Positions 1-10,290 of a stretch of DNA of 64,000 nucleotides are shown piece by piece. The stretch is from Trematomus loennbergii (lineage: Eukaryota; Chordata; Actinopteri; Perciformes; Nototheniidae), in the NCBI GenBank assembly GCA_012861695.1, contig JAAOOA010000632.1, positions 58,501 to 122,500 of the forward strand. Reading direction: 5' to 3'. A model generated the notes under the pieces. It saw nothing but the letters and a program-made list of their open reading frames with translations. It made no database searches and was not told the DNA's origin. Position 1 is the stretch's first letter. Every line of letters begins with the position of its first letter. The position numbers and the translations under genes are program-made.

Positions 1-1030
1 CAACATATAATAAGTACCCTGTATCAAGATTGATGCAAAACAAGTGACATGTGACCTTTTTAGAGAGATTTAGCAAAAAGAAACCACTTCTGGGGTGATT
101 TGGGTGAAAATGGGGTTTTTACCGTTTCTCTGGAACCCATTGGTCGATTTTGGTGATTGACACCTCTTTCTGACCGTTAGAGCCAATAGAATCGAAGGGG
201 AATCTCCCCTCTCACACACATGGTAAAAAAAAAAGGTGGGGGCTTCGCGCATGCAGTTTTGCATCAGAGCGAATCTATACTCTAGCTCTGACATCTGTGT
301 CACCTCACGATGTGAATCGATGTGTTGGATGTGCAGAAAAGATAAATAATAAGGTTTTGTGAGTGATTTTCGGTGCAGTAAGGTGTTAGCATTTTTCGCT
401 CGTTGCTAATTCAGTGGCTCAGCGTTAGCATTTTGGGTTTTATTTAAAAAAAAATAAATAATTATCAGTTAGATGAGTTTCTTCCCGTTACATGGATATA
501 AAACATTCATAGTTTATTAAATGAACATGCCCTCAGACACTGTTTCCTGCAAGATGTTGCAGCAGTGCCCCGGTACCGGGGTCTCTCGGTTAAAGGTTAA
601 AAAGAGATAACTATATGCATATAAACATCAACAATATACATAACTCCAGAGTTCCTATGGTAGACACACAATAAGATATACAGAATAAGTTAGAGTACAC
701 TGTAATCAACAAATCATATTGTTAAAAAATAAAAGACAGGATAAACAATATGTGCTCAGTAGTTGCAGTTTCTTTTGAGAAAGTGAAAAACAGAGAGGAG
801 CATGGGCGTCGCAGCCATTAAATGCCCCCCCCCACCTTTTAAAATGATTAGTTTAGACCCCCCACTTTTACCATGTGGAAAGTCCGTGCATCGGTCTATC
901 CACTCGCCACTCTCTGTAGAGCGCTGTCAGTGCTTCATTATCAAATCCATTCCACTTGCTTATTGTGAGAATGCCCAAATCAATGAAACTCCGTCCCATG
1001 TTTTCACTGCTACTTTGTACCAAGGCAGAT
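1..1030. other. No gene seen; AT-rich repeat-derived DNA
   Basis: No spliced or continuous coding sequence with recognisable protein similarity is visible. Part of it (about 340-600) resembles the interior of the hAT-like element at 19,310-19,520: both have the order TTAGCATTTTTTCGCTC, ATCAGTTAGATG, TAGTTTATTA and a GCCCTGAGACAC-like string. I read that part as an old diverged copy. Around 802-870 is a C-rich run next to CATGGGCGTCGC, similar to inverted sequence near 2,100. Confidence 0.5.
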
Positions 1031-1037
1031 TCTCAGA

Positions 1038-1192
1038 GCCGTGCACATGAGCCGTGCACATGAGCCGTGCACATCAGCCGTGCACATGAGCCGTGCACAT
1101 GAGCCGTGCACATCAGCCGTGCACATGAGCCGTGCACATGAGCCGTACACATGAGCCGTACACATGAGCCGTACACATGAGCCGTACACATG
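1038..1192. repeat. 13-bp minisatellite (GCCGTGCACATGA)
   Basis: About 12 head-to-tail copies of a 13-bp unit. The first copies read GCCGTGCACATGA with two ATCA variants; the last four carry GTACACATG instead of GTGCACATG. The change of variant along the array suggests local unit-by-unit spread. Confidence 0.9.
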
Positions 1193-1323
1193 CTGCGTGT
1201 TTTGTTTGCTGTGTATTTAGTTATAAAATGATGCGCGCCACAGTTTCCATGCTGCGAGGTTCCGGTGCTAACAGTTCACGAGCCCGCTCCACTAGCACCC
1301 GGATATAAGGCGCTGTTATTAAA

Positions 1324-1702
1324 GAGGTGGAGGAGAGTCCTCTCCTGTCAGACTGAGAGGCTGATAACTACAGCTCAGTGAGGTGAAGGACTCTCTGAGA
1401 GGTGGAGGGAGAGTCCTCTCCAGTCAGACTGAGAGGCTGGTAACTACAGCTCAGTGAGGTAAAGGACTCTCTGAGAGGTGGAGAGAGAGTCCTCTCCTGT
1501 CAGACTGAGAGGCTCTGATAACTACAGCTCAGTGAGGTGAAGGACTCTGAGGGGTGGAGAGAGAGTCCTCTCCTGTCAGACTGAGAGGCTCTGATAACTA
1601 CAGCTCAGTGAGGTGAAGGACTCTGAGGGGTGGAGGGAGAGTCCTCTCCAGTCAGACTGAGAGGCTGATAACTACAGCTCAGTGAGGTAAAGGACTCTCT
1701 GA
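1324..1702. repeat. Tandem repeat, about 75-bp unit, 5 copies
   Basis: Five direct copies of a 74-76 bp unit, each with GTCCTCTCC, CAGACTGAGAGGCT, AACTACAGCTCAGTGAGGT and AAGGACTCT. Copies differ by small substitutions and by a 2-bp CT insertion. There is no coding reading in a consistent frame. Confidence 0.9.
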
Positions 1703-2333
1703 GGGTTTAGATAGTCTAAGTAGTGGGTCTCAAACGGTTTGGTAATCATTTATGTAAACAAGTATTTCCAAGGCACACCTTTATATGATCATTATAGTTG
1801 TAAAAAATAAGAGAATAACAGGTATGAAATAATTCCAACTCATACTATAGGACAGTAACACAAAAATACAGTTTAAAAGGAGATTGATTTGTAAAATATG
1901 CATAAAGAAAAAGTTAATCTGTTTCCAGTTCTGTTTCATATGGGTGTTGAGAGATGTTTCCATAGATCTCTTAATGTTGCTCTCAAAGTGCACCAGATTG
2001 ATGCTTTTAACTTCAACATTTAAAAAAAAAAAAAACCCTAGAGGAGGTGAGTTCCACCACCCGCCCACACCCCCTGTGTCCCACCCACATTGAGGATGCT
2101 TCCTACGCCCATGGAGAGGAGTATGGGTAAGAAGACAGAGGGGTCTAAAAAAGCTAAACATAATAAATGAAAAACATAAAATCAGTCCAATCACAGCTAG
2201 CCACACATGCTCACTGTCTGTGGAGGCTGTTGCGCCAATGTCTCCAAATCCTGGAAGAGAACCGAGGAGAACTCTTCACAGGGTTGATTAAAATCGAGAT
2301 AACATGATTGTCTGACTCTTCTAGGTGACACAT
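1703..2333. other. No gene; repeat debris with a possible TIR end
   Basis: The two overlapping open frames here are low-complexity and match nothing I recognise. At 2,045-2,112 the sequence (reverse strand CCATGGGCGTAGGAAGC followed by GTGGGTGGGACACAGGG) looks like the end of a DNA transposon. It is weakly matched by CATGGGCGTCGC at about 802, so 802-2,112 might be one degraded TIR element. Confidence 0.35.
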
Positions 2334-2549
2334 TCATTTGTAAATTACATTTCTTAGAAGGGCTTGACAGGTAGGTACCCCCAAGTTAACAAACAGCTGG
2401 CTGGCACTGTGCCATCTTGGTACCCTCACCAGCAACCGTATAGCATCATTGTAGGCCACTTTTAGTTTTTGCATGCTGCTAGCCTTGTAGTTACTCCACA
2501 GGTGAGCCGTGTACAATGGTGTACAGAAAGCTTTAAAAAGTGATACATT
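2334..2549 (-). pseudogene. Jockey-type LINE ORF2 C-terminal fragment (part 2)
   Basis: On the minus strand this encodes the post-RT C-terminal region typical of teleost jockey/CR1-like LINEs: CTPLYTAHLW, then MQKLKVAYNDAIRLLVRVPRW and a cysteine-containing VPTCQALLRN. It continues in frame from the fragment at 5,120-5,428; the two were separated by the PIF/Harbinger insertion between them. It is truncated on both sides and cannot be active. Confidence 0.82.
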
Positions 2550-2849
2550 AGCCGCGTTCACACCAGAGTACTTTTCACCGTACTTTTCGCGTTTAGTTCC
2601 GTTAGTACCCCTTATGTCGCGTTCACACCAAAAAGAGCACTTCATCTCGGGAAATTTTACCCCCATTTTTAGTGCCTGCTGAGAGATGGTACTTTCCTGT
2701 GGGTAAAAATGCCCCAGTGCTGATTGGCTGGGCGAATTGCAAACCACGCCCCGTACAACTGTGAAAATGTTGTGTAAAGCCGCCATTGTTTTTCCTCGCT
2801 ACAAAAACCCTGCACACCGACGGAGAGTAGCTTGTTTTTGAAAGCAGTT

Positions 2850-2963
2850 ATGGCAAGCATCAATAAATCATTGGAGCGGTGGAGTGATGAAGAGGTGTTG
2901 GCGCTTCTGGAGATCTACGCCGAGGACGCGACCCAGGGAATGCTACTGAATCCAGTTCAGTAG
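2850..2963 (+). pseudogene. Harbinger Myb/SANT-like accessory gene, exon 1
   Basis: The ATG at 2,850 opens a frame with ERWSDEEVLALLEIYAED, the first helix of the Myb/SANT-like domain found in the second protein of PIF/Harbinger transposons. That protein helps the transposase enter the nucleus and bind the ends in characterised relatives. The frame stops at 2,961-2,963 after 37 codons, earlier than the domain should end. Further homologous pieces follow: about 2,965-3,080 (KIKKLGQDYKRR) and an exon from 3,801 after TTTCCCTCTTAG. It appears disrupted. Confidence 0.7.
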
Positions 2964-3800
2964 CTTTCACTCGACCTGGGAATGTGCACAGCCCCACGGC
3001 ATACAGGCTAAAAATAAAGAAACTCGGGCAGGACTACAAACGGCGGATTCAGTGGCCAACGATGACTACCACGACGAAGGTAAAATCAACTACATGCACT
3101 GGGGTTTTAATCTGCACAATAATGGTCTCAGATGTACTTTTATTTGCTCAGTAGATCAAGCTAGCCATGCTAGGCTGAACTGGCTAACACCGGCCCCGAG
3201 CTAGCTACATCTAGCTAGCTAGATATTCTCGGCCGCTATGAAAACGTTTTGACTTGTGAATAACTGTAGTGTTTCTGTAATTTGCTTCACTAACTCATGG
3301 CACTAATCGTCTGTTTCAGGCGAGGCTGGACAACTCTCAGGATTGGAAACAAGCGAGCTTTCCCTTCCAGATCACAGCGCTTGGTCGTCCCCCTTACCAG
3401 CAACCAAAACGCAAAGGTACACACACTGTAACTTGGTCTTGAAAGAACGTTACGCATCGAACTGATGTTCACAATCATGTTTATTTCCTTCTTGGTACAA
3501 TTATGAAACAGCATGAAAATGTATTCGCCTAGACCGGCATTTACAAATGTTCACGCCTTTTTACTCTCTCACAAACATTGTAAACATCCGGGCTAGAGGT
3601 CACATGACTTCCGGTAAGAAAACTTGCCTCATCAACATTAAACAAAGTTCAAGCATACATGAAGCACTCTTCAAAAATACAAAACAATAAAGAAGGGCAC
3701 TTTGAGCGGCAGCTACACACACACACACACACAGACTAGTATGTTGTAAAACTACATGGCGACTAAACAGATCTTGTATCTTGCTTATTTTCCCTCTTAG

Positions 3801-3979
3801 GAAAGCGGACACGGGATGCGAATTTCTTTGAGACCGTCCAGGCGTTGGAGGACCGGCGTGCCGTGGTGAAAGAGTCGATGCACGGGGATCAGATGGTGCT
3901 GTTCACCAAGGCCCAGGAAACGGAGGACAAGATGCTCACCAGTTCATTTTATATTATTGTTATTACTGTTATTATATAG
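3801..3979 (+). pseudogene. Harbinger Myb-like gene, probable last exon
   Basis: It follows a good acceptor (TTTTCCCTCTTAG). The frame reads GKRTRDANFFETVQALEDR, then VLFTKAQETEDKML, consistent with the C-terminal region of the Harbinger Myb-like protein, and runs into AT-rich sequence before a stop near 3,979. It lies in the same orientation as the start at 2,850. Exon assignment is inferred. Confidence 0.55.
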
Positions 3980-4338
3980 TCTTGATACAACTGACACTTT
4001 ATTTTATATTGATAATGTTAATTTACATGTACAACTTCTATTTTATTTACATTAAAAATGTGAACTTCTATTTACTGTTAAACAGATCCTGTATCTTGCT
4101 TATTTCTCCTGACACTTTATCTTCAGTGACCTGTGTAGCATCCTTTTAATCCCCCCCCCCATTTTACACAACACAAAATGGAGTCCACTATGGGCCAAAA
4201 CTAACATGTATGTTTCCATAGTGTTTCTGGCAGACGGATGCAGTGGGTCTCAGGAAGATATATAATAAATGATAAAGGTGGGTTTGCTGCTGAGCCTATT
4301 TACTGTGCATACAACACACCTGGCACAGTTTATTGTTA

Positions 4339-4761
4339 TTATATTGCCACACTGTACACTATTGTAATGTTGCCTGTCTTGACTGGAAAATAAAAGAGAG
4401 AAACAAAAGCACTGTACAAAAGATCAGCTTTATTGTCAAAATGTTTACAATTTACACGCAGTTCAGATGCCTCATAAAGCTGGGTCGCCGGTAAGGCAGT
4501 CCATTCGTCCCTGTACTCATTACTTTCACAAAGGTTATGTAATATGCAACATGCTGCCACCTGGATTTTGATCTTGTCCATCTTGCAGTCGTTTCTTTTC
4601 ATCAAGCACCGCCACCTGCCCTTCAGTCTGCCAAAAGCGTTCTCCACCACCACTCGTGCTCGGCTTGTTTTGTTATTGTACGCAAGTTGCTCAGGCTGCA
4701 TGAACTCAGTTACAAAGCTGTATAACATGAGCACAAACAGCACAACTTCAGTCGACTCCAT
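4339..4761 (-). pseudogene. Harbinger (HARBI1-like) transposase, internally deleted
   Basis: The 140-residue frame starts MESTEVVLFVLMLYSFV, like the transposase N-terminus, then passes at once into the C-terminal block SRARVVVENAFGRLKGRWRCL and AACCILHNLCE. That block is the most conserved stretch of HARBI1-type nucleases and carries the last acidic catalytic residue (E of VVENAFGRLKG). The middle of the protein, with the first two catalytic aspartates, is missing. This is a dead transposase whose two ends were fused by an internal deletion. Confidence 0.8.
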
Positions 4762-4839
4762 CTCATCATGTCTGAGGTCGGAAGGTAAACAACAGACGCC
4801 TAATGTACAGCGAGTGGGTGGGCGTCGCAGTATACGTGG

Positions 4840-4975
4840 GAAGTTTTTCTTCTTCTTCTCTTGTTTTTGTAGCGGATTGCAAAGAACTTTAAGGTGCATA
4901 CCGCCACCTACTGTACTCGCCGTGAAGTGGTTTGTGGCCTGCCAGTAAAGCCAAAGCAGAAGAAGAAGAAGTGAC
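4840..4975 (-). mobile_element. 5'-truncated LINE 3' tail inside the Harbinger element
   Basis: The minus strand carries GGTGGCGGTATGCACC, then GTTCTTTGCAATCCGC and a GAAGAAGAA tail. The same tail ends the RNase H LINE at about 31,700-31,790 and its copy at about 41,310-41,395. This looks like a short 3' end of that LINE family (or a SINE sharing its tail). Confidence 0.6.
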
Positions 4976-5119
4976 GTCAGCGGCTCATTTGCGTATTCTT
5001 CCCTCAGGGAAAAGTACTCCGGTGTGAACGCGATCTGTACTAAGTGCCCTGGGGTTAAAAGCGCCGGAGCTCTGAGTGCCGGAACTAAGTACAGGAAAGT
5101 ACTTGGTGTGAACGCGGCT

Positions 5120-5428
5120 CTTGACATCTACAGAGCACTTGTGAAATTTCCGCATTAATATGTTTGCCTGGGCATACAGTTTGCAGCGTTGTCTATGGAT
5201 GTCTTTGTCATCTGTGAGATCATCAGAGATATAATGACCAAGGTAGGTACTTCATCTCACTGCACACAAGAAGAATGTTGCTACTGAGAATACAGTTAGG
5301 AAATACAGCCTTTTTATCCTCTTTGCTTCGTACAATCATGATGCTACTCTTCTTGGCGTTATACTTAATATTAAAATCAATGCCATACTGGGAACAAATC
5401 CTCAGAAGCTGTTGTAAGCCTGCACTGT
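5120..5428 (-). pseudogene. Jockey-type LINE ORF2 fragment (part 1)
   Basis: The minus strand reads AGLQQLLRICSQYGIDFNI, then KKSSIMIVRSKEDKKAVFP and SEMKYLG, followed in another frame by a region ending KFHKCSVDVK. This is the segment after the RT catalytic core in teleost jockey-like LINEs. It joins the fragment at 2,334-2,549 across the Harbinger insertion. Its 5' end is cut exactly where the Gypsy LTR begins at 5,429, so the Gypsy element landed in the same LINE. Confidence 0.8.
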
Positions 5429-5887
5429 TGTCACAATCTGATGAAAGACCCAAATGCAGCACTCGAGAAACCAAGGAGTATTGGTAATATACTTTATTGG
5501 TAATAATACCAGAGCAGAGGGATACCAGCAGAACAGTAACAGCCGGATGATGTGCAGGCAAACGAACCAGAGGACAGCAGGCAGAAGGTGAGTCAGGGCT
5601 GGGCAGAGGGTCAGGGAGCAGGCGAGGCGGGCAACGTAGGTACAGGCAGGGTCAGACAGCAGGCAAGGCAGGATCAGGGAACAGGCAGAGCAAATGCGAA
5701 ATGTGAAAGACTAGCATGAAGGCAAAGTACGATCTGGCAACGGGTGTGTGTCTGGTGAGGGTTTAAATACTGGCAGTATGACTAATGGGTGCAGTAGAGA
5801 AAGAGAGTGAGCAAACACGTGTGTGTGGTTAACAGGTGAGACAGGTGAATGGAAAACTACTGGTGAATGATGGAGCCGACTGTGACA
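5429..5887 (-). mobile_element. Gypsy 3' LTR
   Basis: A 459-bp segment bounded by TGTCACA and TGTGACA (TG...CA on either strand). In the minus orientation it is immediately preceded by a purine-rich tract (AAGGGGGGGGTTC, 5,888-5,900), as expected of a polypurine tract next to a 3' LTR. The chromodomain end of the Gypsy polyprotein lies next to it. No matching 5' LTR is seen near 11,960, so the element is truncated. Confidence 0.8.
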
Positions 5888-5958
5888 GAACCCCCCCCTT
5901 AATGGACGGCTCCTGGCGTCCCTAAACGCTAATCTACAGAGGAGGGTGGGAGGTGGGG

Positions 5959-6602
5959 TTAGTACTCATCTGAAAAAGTTATTTCGGCCTCCTTCTCCTG
6001 CCCCCTGTGGGAATCGGCGTCCTCATCAGAAGCAGGTCCCTCGCTGTCCTCCTCGGAAGAGCTGACAGTATGTGGAGAGACTCTCCCCGTGTCTCTGCCC
6101 GTCGTTGTGATGGTCTTAGAAGGTTGCTCGGGGGTTGCGCTGATGGAACTCTCTGATGAGCCGGGGGACCAGCACATGACGGGCTGGAACCCAAGACCTC
6201 TCCTCAGGGCCGTAACCCTCCCAGTCTACCAGGTACTGGACTCCTCTCCATCTGCGACGGGAACGAAGCAGTCGATTGAAAGTGTACGTAGGTCCGACGT
6301 CAATCATCCGGGGGGGTGGTAGAGGAGGGACCGCAGGAACCAGTGCACTCTGTCTGTCAGGTTTGATCCTGGAAACGTGAAAGGTGGGATGGACCCGCAG
6401 AGTCCGAGGCAGTCTTAGCCTTACTGCTGCGGGATTGATTATCCTTATAATCTCAAACGGTCCAATGAACCTCGGTGCAAGCTTTTTCGACTCCACCCGT
6501 AAAGGAATATCCTGGGTGGACAGCCATACCTTTTGGCCCACCTGGTAGCCGGGTGCCTTGGAACGTCGGCGGTTGGCAGAGGAGCGTACCGGTTGGCCGA
6601 AC
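5959..6602 (-). pseudogene. Gypsy integrase C-terminus with chromodomain
   Basis: The minus strand reads [15 protein letters not shown], then [15 protein letters not shown] (GPF/Y module), [14 protein letters not shown], and a chromodomain with [19 protein letters not shown]. In chromoviral Gypsy elements this tail directs integration through histone marks. A frame shift near 6,120 moves reading into an acidic serine-rich tail ending at 5,959. The rest of integrase, RNase H and most of RT are absent: sequence passes straight into the L2 insertion at about 6,603. Confidence 0.85.
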
Positions 6603-9600
6603 GAACAAGTGTTATCCGGGCTTGATTCGCTTTTAAAAAACGTTTTAAAAGCTTTTTAAAGTTTTTGGGCTGTTTTGCGTCGTTTTGTGCCGGTGCCTCG
6701 CTGTGACTGGATTGTTTGCTCTCTGCCTGAGCTGTCGCTCTTTCGGAGTCTGGATTGCTGTCTGTCCTGCCGTGCTGTCGGGGGCTGGTCGACCTGAGCT
6801 GCTGGGACCTGAGCTGCGGATCCTGAATTGGGTGTGTTGCAGCAATGTTGCCTAAAGCTACCCTTGTGTTCGCTTTTTTCCTGGGATTAATTGTCAGCCC
6901 GCATGTCGGCAAAACTGACGGATTGCCTCCCAGCGATGCCTCTGTTCACTTCGGACATTCGGATGGTGGAACCTCTGGAGCGCTGACTCCATCGGATAGT
7001 TTTTACCAAAAGCTGACGTTTCATGGCACGAAATGCGCTCTCCCGTATGCCCTTTTGACTCTGGACTCGCTAATATCGAAGGATCGGAGCAGCCCCGCCC
7101 CTCTGAGGAGTGACGCGTCCAGAGCACATGTGAAAAAATCATCTTCCAGACTGTTAATATTGTTACTGCTATTACTCTCTGGTAACGTTAACATTAACCC
7201 TGGTCCTGAGTGTTTCTCTGCTTCCTTGCATCATTTGCCAACTCCGAATGAGTTTAGCTGTAGGCAAGGATTGGGTTTTCTGCATGTTAATGCTAGAAGC
7301 CTAGTGCCCAAATTAGATGTTTTCAAGACCTGGTTTTTAGTTGCTAAGCCTGATATTGTTGTAGTTTCTGAAACCTGGTTAAAACCTCTGTCACTGACAC
7401 TGTTATTCATTGATGGATATAATGTATTCAGAGCTGATCGTAAGGGCAGAGCTGGTGGTGTTGCAATATACACTGCTGAGAAACTACAGTGCTCTGTCCT
7501 TCACTCAATTTCAATTCCAAGGCAATTTGAGTTGCTAGCAGTCCAAATAACTATAGCAAATGCTCCTCTCACTGTTATTGGCTGTTATAGGCCTCCATCG
7601 GCCATCATGGATGCAACTACTAGCCTTACTGAATTGTTGTCTAAGTTTTCTTCTGAAATCATTTTATTGGGTGATTTAAATTGGGACTGGTTAAGTGATA
7701 AATCTTCACAGTTTAAGCAGGTTTGTGATTCTTTGAACTTAACTCAGCTTATTGATAGTCCCACTAGAATAAACCCTGCCAAACCCAATAACGATACCCT
7801 TATAGATGTCATTCTAACAAATGCAGCTCATAAGTATGTGTCTGTTGGTGTTTTTCCTAATGATATCAGTGACCATTGCACTATCGCTTGCGTTAGGAGC
7901 ACTAAGTTGCCCAAAGCCAAGGGCCTTATTGTGCTCAGGCGCTGCTTCAAACACTTCTCTGAGCAGGCTTTCCTACACGATCTGGCGGAGGTTAAATGGC
8001 ACTTCACAGCGTTAATTCCATCTGTTGATGTTGCCGTCCAATTTTTTATTGATCACTTTTTATCGATTATTAATAGACATGCCCCCCTTAGAAAATTCAG
8101 AGTTAAGAATAGGAACACTCCATGGTTTACTAGAGAACTATCTGATCTCATTCATGATCGAAATAAGCAATGGTCCTTAGCTAGAAAGTCTAACACTAGT
8201 GATGACTGGCTTCTTTTTCGTGTCCTCAGAAATAAATGTTCTGCCCTTATTAAAAAAGCTAAAGCTGATTACTATCTGAGCTTAACCACTGATTGTTTTA
8301 ATGACCATTAAATTCTGGAAAACAATTAAATCACTTCAGAACAAGAAGGTTTCTAGTTTCCCACAAAAACTGAAGGTCAGTGATTCTTTTATTTCAGATT
8401 CAGATGGTATGTCTAATGCCTTTAATGCTCACTTCAAAAAGGCTGGTCACATTTTTGATGAGCAAAGTCATGACTCTCTAAATGGTCGTACTCACAGCCA
8501 TAGTCAAGAGTTGAACTCCCCTGTTTTTGATTTCGCTTATTTCTCGGTCTCTGAAGTCTTACAGGGTTTGCACTCGATTGATCCTAAAAAGTCTGCCGGG
8601 CCTGACGGCCTTGACCCGTTCTTTTTAAAAATTGCAGCTCAGATGATAGCACAACCAGTAACTGATATTTTAATCTCTCCCTGTCCACTCACACACTGCC
8701 AGCTGTGTGGAAGCAAGCTCTGGTATCGCCCCTCTTGAAAGCTGGTGATCCCACGGAGTTGAATAACTATCGTCCTATCTCAAATCTTTCTGTGTTATCA
8801 AAGATTCTTGAGTCCCTTGTTTCTACTCAGCTAAAACTTTTTTTAAATTCACACAACATCCTTAACCCTATGCAATCTGGATTCAGATCAAAGCACAGTA
8901 CTGTGACTGCCAGTCTGAAAGTCTTAGACGATATTAAGGCTGCTTTGGATAAGAAATCAGTTTGTGTTGCATTGTTTATTGACCTAGCCAAAGCATTTGA
9001 CACTGTAGATCACCACATTATGTCTAATGTTATGTTGGTGTCTCGTTTCGGTCACAATGCCATTTGCTGGTTTCAGAGTTATCTAACCGACCGTACTCAA
9101 TGCGTCAGGTTGGGTAGTACTGTCTCTGACCCTGTCACCTTGGAGAAGGGAGTTCCACAGGGCTCTATCTTGGGGCCCTTGCTCTTTTTATTATATGTAA
9201 ACAATATTTGTAATCAGATGCAATTTTCTACCTATCATATGTATGCTGATGACACTATTGTATATGTGCTCCTTCTCTGGATATGGCCGTTTCCAATTTA
9301 AAATCAGATTTTATCACGCTGCAGCATGCGCTTCTTGATTCTAAACTGCTATTGAACAGTAAGAAAACCAAAGCAATGCTTTTTGCTCCCAAGTCAGCGT
9401 CCTCCTCTTGCCTCTCCATTGACACCCTTGATGGCGTTTCTGTTGAGTTTGTTGATACCTACAAATATCTGGGCTTTTGGTTGGACAGTAATCTGAACTT
9501 TAAACACCATATTGAAGTTTTAACAAAGAAATTGAAATTCACTCTTGGCTTCCTTTTCAGATTTAAATGTTGTTTTTCAATTTCATCCCGTAAAAGGTTG

Positions 9601-10290
9601 GTCTCTGGCTTATTCCTGTCCCAGCTGGACTACGGTGATACCATTTATAGATTTGCCTGTCCCACTGTTTTGGCCAAACTTGACCCACTTTACCATGCTG
9701 CACTGCGTTATATATCAAATGCACCCTATAGGACTCATCATTGCACACTGTATAGCCTAACTGGATGGTCCTCACTTACTATGCGTAGGATGCAGCACTG
9801 GTTTTTATTAATGTATAAAGCCATTTTAGGTAAGCTTCCACTCTACATATGTGTCAGATTTGCCCCAGTTTGTGACTCTTACAACCTCAGATCCAGTGCC
9901 TGGATACGGTTCCAGGTACCTACTGTACGGACTGAGGCTGGAAAAAGGAGTCTTTCTTATTATGGTCCTTGGTCTTGGAATGACCTTCAATCACGCCTTA
10001 AACTGAGGGCACTTGTCTCTATATCATGTTTTAAATTGAAGTTGTCTGAAGTCCTCACCACCAGCTGCTCTTGCAGTAACAAGTAGTGTACTTTTTTATT
10101 GTCCTAATGTGCACAATGTAGTGACTGCTTTTTCGTCTTTTGTTTTCTTGTTATGTTCTCTGTATTTTATATGTTTGTGTTATGTGTTATGTGTAACGTT
10201 GCTGCCTTCTTGGCCAGGTCAGCATTGAAAATGAGATTTTATCTCAATGTTTTTATCTGGTTAAATAAAGGTTAAATTAAAAATAAAAAA
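6603..10290 (+). mobile_element. L2-type LINE, nearly full length, inside Gypsy
   Basis: It has a GC-richer 5' leader (6,603-6,844), one long but broken ORF with endonuclease and RT domains (6,845-10,086), and a typical L2 3' end (GGTTAAATAAAGGTTAAATT followed by an A-rich tail near 10,290). It lies in Gypsy coding sequence, but the flanks are not contiguous Gypsy: integrase C-terminus on one side, start of RT on the other. A target deletion therefore accompanied or preceded the insertion. The 5' boundary is estimated from where Gypsy coding similarity stops. Confidence 0.85.
6845..10086 (+). pseudogene. L2 LINE ORF2 (endonuclease + reverse transcriptase), frameshifted
   Basis: First frame (6,845-8,311): a hydrophobic N-terminus (MLPKATLVFAFFLGLIV), a leucine run, NINPGP at residues 116-121, then an AP endonuclease with NARSLVPKLD, ETWL, GCYRPP, GDLNWDW and SDHCTI. 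Second frame (8,301-8,738): an RT lead-in with KKSAGPDGLDPFFLK. Third frame (8,705-9,301): NNYRPISNLSVLSKILE, LFIDLAKAFDTVDHH (motif A), GVPQGSILGPLLFLLY and the catalytic YADD (9,242-9,253). Fourth frame (9,283-10,086): thumb and C-terminus including YKYLGFWLD. Catalytic residues remain but at least three frame shifts break the protein. The indels are small, so loss of function is recent or partly due to sequencing error. Confidence 0.88.

Larger units (their letters stand above)
2550..5119. mobile_element. PIF/Harbinger DNA transposon inserted in a LINE
   Basis: The ends are inverted repeats: AGCCGCGTTCACACCA at the left, and its complement GGTGTGAACGCGGCT at 5,105-5,119. Flanking trinucleotides are ATT and CTT, an imperfect match to the 3-bp duplication expected for this superfamily. 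Inside are the two diagnostic genes: a Myb/SANT-like protein on the plus strand (from 2,850) and a HARBI1-like transposase remnant on the minus strand (4,339-4,761). Removing 2,550-5,119 rejoins the surrounding LINE reading frame. A LINE 3' tail (4,840-4,975) sits within it. Both genes are damaged, so it could move only with help. Confidence 0.85.

Noticed and set aside
4544..4948. 134-codon plus-strand ORF
   Set aside because: Antisense to the Harbinger transposase remnant and a LINE tail.
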